From positions 210,986,001 to 211,050,000 of the forward strand of contig JBITNC010000001.1 of the NCBI GenBank assembly GCA_050084985.1: 64,000 nt of DNA. Reading direction: 5' to 3'. A program made the translations under genes and the position numbers. The notes under the pieces are model-generated. The model was not told the origin of the DNA, ran no database searches, and saw only the letters and a program-made list of their open reading frames with translations. Source of the stretch: Nageia nagi (taxonomy: Eukaryota > Pinophyta). This document shows positions 60,861 through 64,000 of this stretch, piece after piece (the stretch's first letter is position 1; the number at the start of each line of letters is the position of its first letter).

Positions 60861-62558
60861 TGATCATATAATCAACATTTTGGTATGATAAGAATCAAAT
60901 TAAGAATAGTAAATAAGATTTTGATAAACATGCATTTGAACAAAGCATTATTTTGATAAGCAATTGTCAAGTAAAGTGTGATAAGCATGTTAAGTAGTGT
61001 ATATGATAAGTTATGAAAATTTTATTAAAATATGTACTTATAATAATAAAAAATGTTCATTGATAAGCAATGGAAAATATATGCAATAAAAAATTGGATA
61101 AGAAATTTTATTGATACATCATTGACTTGAAATATCTGAACAACAAATATTGATAAGCATAATAATGACATGCATTTATGATATGAGAAATTGAAAATAG
61201 CATTTAGAAGCATATTGATAATATTTGAAACATGATAAAGTATGCAAAATAAGAGTCCATTTGTATTTGATCAATTGTGACACATAAATGAAAAGCATAT
61301 ACATTTTTTTGCATGCATGACAAATAAAAAAGAAAATACACTTTGAAATTACTAGTATAACCTAGCGATAATGCTAGGATCATGACATTGTCGTTAGGTT
61401 AAGGAAGCATTTTTTAGAAAAGGAGAAGTTTGGAAGGTCCATGCCACATCCATGAGATGAAAAAGAGAAATAATTTTGAAGAACACAATAGATAAAATAA
61501 AATTTAATGATCATTTTATTTCATTTTTTACTAATTTCTTTTAAGGGGATTTTTGATAATGTACTTTTTATTATAGAGAATGATTAATAATTTTATTGCA
61601 TACATGAAAAAGAATAAAATTTAAGCATCAAACTTGAAAAGAAATGGGGATATGAACCCAACAACAATGCTAGAATGGAGTGGCATCACATGACTAAAGA
61701 TGTAGAAGGCCATTGAGCAGAAGATCATAGATAGGTGTGTGATTAGTTAATGATAAAAAGAAGTTCCTTTTAGGTCTCTTGGAAAGGATTTATAGCCAAT
61801 GTGAAAAAGGGGTTTCCAATTTGGTTTTAAAAAAGCATAATTGAATTTCATTTACACATTCCTGAATTGGCCATTGGAGCTCTGGTCTGCAAGGTTTTAG
61901 GTGTCCTACTTAGCTAGTGGAGAGATTGTGGTGCGCTATAGGTTTGGTTATTGCATTTATTAGTGATATGGATCATCGGATAACCTCTCAACAAGTTCAT
62001 CAAGCTTTGGTTGTTCATTCTTCACCTAAGGGGCACCAAGTACAAATTATTTTCCCAAATTCTTGGTTTATGCAATATTTAGAATATTTTTAACGATTCA
62101 CTTTTTCAAATTAGGCTAGTTTTTACCAAATTTGGAAAAAATTTGAAACATAGGGGGTAGAAATGTAGCACTAAGTTTTTACATGCATGGAGGGAAATGA
62201 GATAGGTTTTACCATAAAATATAGGTTAATACTGATGGAAATCTAAAATTTTCAAAAAATAAGGGCTAAAACTAAATAATATCACTAAAATCGAGGCATC
62301 ATAATTGGGATCATTTTTATAGAAAAACAATAAAATGACACTTGTACAGGCTTAACATACATGCATACCCTCATATTTTATAGAAAACACATCATGAAAA
62401 CTAAAAAACCACATGAAAAATAGATATTTGAAGTTTTAACTTTTTTAAGTGTGAACATTTTGCATTTTTTTATATTTCATGTTACTAATACACATCATGT
62501 TTGACTTGGATTCAAGATTAGGATTACCTCATGTGATGCTAGCCATGGAGTTTGACCA
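60861..62558. other. No recognisable gene; GATAAG-rich at its start
   Basis: No coding frame is supported. Twelve GATAAG hexamers occur on the plus strand between 60593 and 61156. A 16-bp inverted repeat lies at 61358-61401. The rest is AT-rich without visible structure. Confidence 0.5.
61358..61401. repeat. Imperfect inverted repeat
   Basis: TAACCTAGCGATAATG (61358-61373) can pair with CATTGTCGTTAGGTTA (61386-61401) at 14 of 16 positions across a 12-base loop. The left arm also forms a smaller palindrome CCTAGC/GCTAGG. Confidence 0.6.
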
Positions 62559-63060
62559 TGGATGTGATTGTAGACTTTATTTTGATGCCAAATGAGAAGG
62601 GATGACTAGAGGCATTTGGGCTTAGCCATTTGAGGAGGATCATGCACATCCTAAGTAACAAGTATTTCTTGATGACTCTTATCAAACATTGTTATGATGA
62701 CACCAACACATTTCATATTACTATGAGTGAGATGACTATCATCTTAATCGACATCCATTAGATTTTATGGGTACCCATGGAGGGTTCATTGATACAACAA
62801 GCTATATATATTGACCATGGCTAAGATAGAGGATCAGTGCTGTTAGATGACAATTATGAGGCACTACTAGAAGTAGAAGAAGGATATACCCCTTCATGAA
62901 ATAGTTTACATGTCCCTAGAGGATATTGACTTCATAAGGCACTTCCAGTTGTATGTATCTATTCTTATCGATACAATCTTATGTAGTTATACAAACCATA
63001 AGTGCTTCCATATGTGCTTTATTTTCATATTACAAGGGATATGCCTTTGCTAGGAGAGGT
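62559..63060 (+). pseudogene. Plant mobile domain (PMD) protein remnant
   Basis: From ATG 62559 one frame reads VDFILMPNEKG, stop, LEAFGLSHLRRIMHILSNKY, then HCYDDTNTFHITMSEMTIIL, IDIH, stop, ILWVPMEGSLIQQA. The pattern GFGHL...L..L...W...THTFHL..GE.TITL.DV...LGLP..G is the signature of the plant mobile domain (aminotransferase-like PMD), carried by transposable elements and some domesticated plant genes. Two stops (TGA, TAG) at expected Arg and Gln positions and later shifts show it is dead. Readable pieces continue to about 63060. Confidence 0.6.
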
Positions 63061-63381
63061 ATGCATGAGTACTATAAGGATCCTAAATAAAACTCAAGTG
63101 AAAATCAACAAATTTGGTTACAAAAATCCTAACATCTAGTCTAGGCCATCAACATTAAGCATTCATAACATAATATTACCAACATCCAAGCTAGCACATC
63201 CACTACAAGTTTACCTAACACAAAGATGCCAACATTTGTCCAAGATAAGCAAATATCAATGTACAAACCCTCACAATACCAAAATTTGGCTCATACATGC
63301 ATAAATAAATAAATACACCACAAAGTTGTAATAATATACCTAAGAATAATATAATATGAGATCCAAATGCCTAATGGTTAT

Positions 63382-64000
63382 TGTTAACACATAAAAATGG
63401 ATTTATATTTTTAAATCAATAAATTAATGAAAAAAAAACATGCTTGGTCTAAATATATGCTTTGAATGTTTTAATGTGATAATATCAATGCTTGTCTTGA
63501 ATGTGGCTTTTATAATGTTTATCTTGAATGTTGCATGAATTATCTTGTTTATTGGTGTGGTTATCTTAAATGTTGTGAATTAACCTTATTTATGTAGATG
63601 CATGCTGACCCATGGGTTGTATTATCTATTATCTATATAAATAAGGGATCTAATAGTAAGTCCATCATTAAGGATACACATGATCCCACGTATGGTCTTG
63701 ATAATGGCAATCATATTGTAAGGTGTCTCTTGACACCGCCTGTCAAGCCTAATTTTGTGTATCCCCTTCTTGCAAGCATTCTGAAGAACTGAGAGACCTA
63801 TCTGATAATCATACTATGATCATCTCGAGATTTGAGTGGGGGTGTAGACTTGTTGGAGATAGATTATAGCCTATCAAAGGCCACTGACACTTCTCTATGG
63901 ATGAATACAAATAGCTAATGTTCCTATCCAGTGTGATGAACACCGCCCATGGCCTTCTTCTATGACTTTTTAGCTTCATGATTTTAGGTGTGGACAACGT
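63382..64000 (+). mobile_element. Putative LTR running off the window
   Basis: The plus strand starts TGTTAACACATAAAAATGG, nearly the same start as the minus-strand LTR ending at 60142. A TATA-like CTATATAAATAAGG lies at about 63637 and a small hairpin GGTGTC-TCTT-GACACC at about 63721-63736. No polypurine tract precedes it, so it would be a 5' LTR of an element beyond the window. Its end is not seen. The short open frame at 63598-63792 is within it and not called. Confidence 0.4.

Noticed and set aside
63598-63792. Plus-strand frame near the window end
   Set aside because: Lies within a putative LTR between its TATA-like box and leader; no domain.
1-64000. tRNA, rRNA or microRNA genes
   Set aside because: None could be recognised by eye; a dedicated covariance-model scan would be needed to exclude them.

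Overview
This is a window of a large, AT-rich, repeat-packed plant nuclear genome. Introns with GT/AG borders, a plant-specific coiled-coil gene and many decayed LTR retrotransposons and LINEs point to a land plant. The high load of old, nested elements and the long gene-poor tracts fit a gymnosperm best, but this is inference and the species cannot be told from the sequence. One intact protein-coding gene can be supported: a four-exon FLX-like (FLOWERING LOCUS C EXPRESSOR-like) gene at 11615-12904 (+), 288 residues, probably with an intron in its 5' leader.

Layout. 0.2-0.6 kb: decayed coiled-coil ORF. 1.3-4.65 kb (-): gag and LTR of a Tat-like Ty3/gypsy element (LTR family A, LTR about 710-760 bp, ends TGTAGA...CTACA). 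5.6-7.4 kb (-): LINE ORF1 tail and ORF2 endonuclease. 11.4-12.9 kb: the FLX-like gene. 13-20.4 kb: mostly non-coding, holding a second antisense LINE ORF1 (17.5-18.8 kb) and one exon-like island (19528-19595). 20.5-25.7 kb (+): wrecked chromovirus whose reverse transcriptase is split by a 1485-bp solo LTR with a perfect ATCAC target duplication, and whose integrase is split by a 504-bp insertion. 25.7-36.2 kb: no recognisable genes, several short tandem duplications. 36.2-40.15 kb: unknown decayed ORF, then family A copy on the minus strand. 40.2-42.2 kb: transposase-like and gag-like scraps. 42.7-43.2 kb: tandem array of 67-bp hairpin-forming units. 43890-49245 (+): complete but dead Ty1/copia element with target duplication TTTGG. 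50.4-59.4 kb (+): a Ty3/gypsy element whose gag is interrupted by a complete family A element (50909-56017). 59.4-64 kb: two LTRs of a related family in opposite orientation, flanking tandem repeats, a GATAAG-rich tract and a plant-mobile-domain remnant.

Two themes link the regions. First, the stop codons that kill the mobile-element frames sit almost always where CAG, CAA or CGA is expected, the pattern left by C-to-T decay of methylated cytosine. Second, family A LTRs share a conserved stem near the presumed transcription start, while the bodies behind them carry only gag-type coding and no visible pol, as expected for a non-autonomous lineage. The most unusual signals are the 67-bp palindromic minisatellite (42741-43221), the regularly spaced TGANNTCA palindromes in the solo LTR (21490-21966) and the shared LTR stem of family A. 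No microbial-type system such as CRISPR is present.
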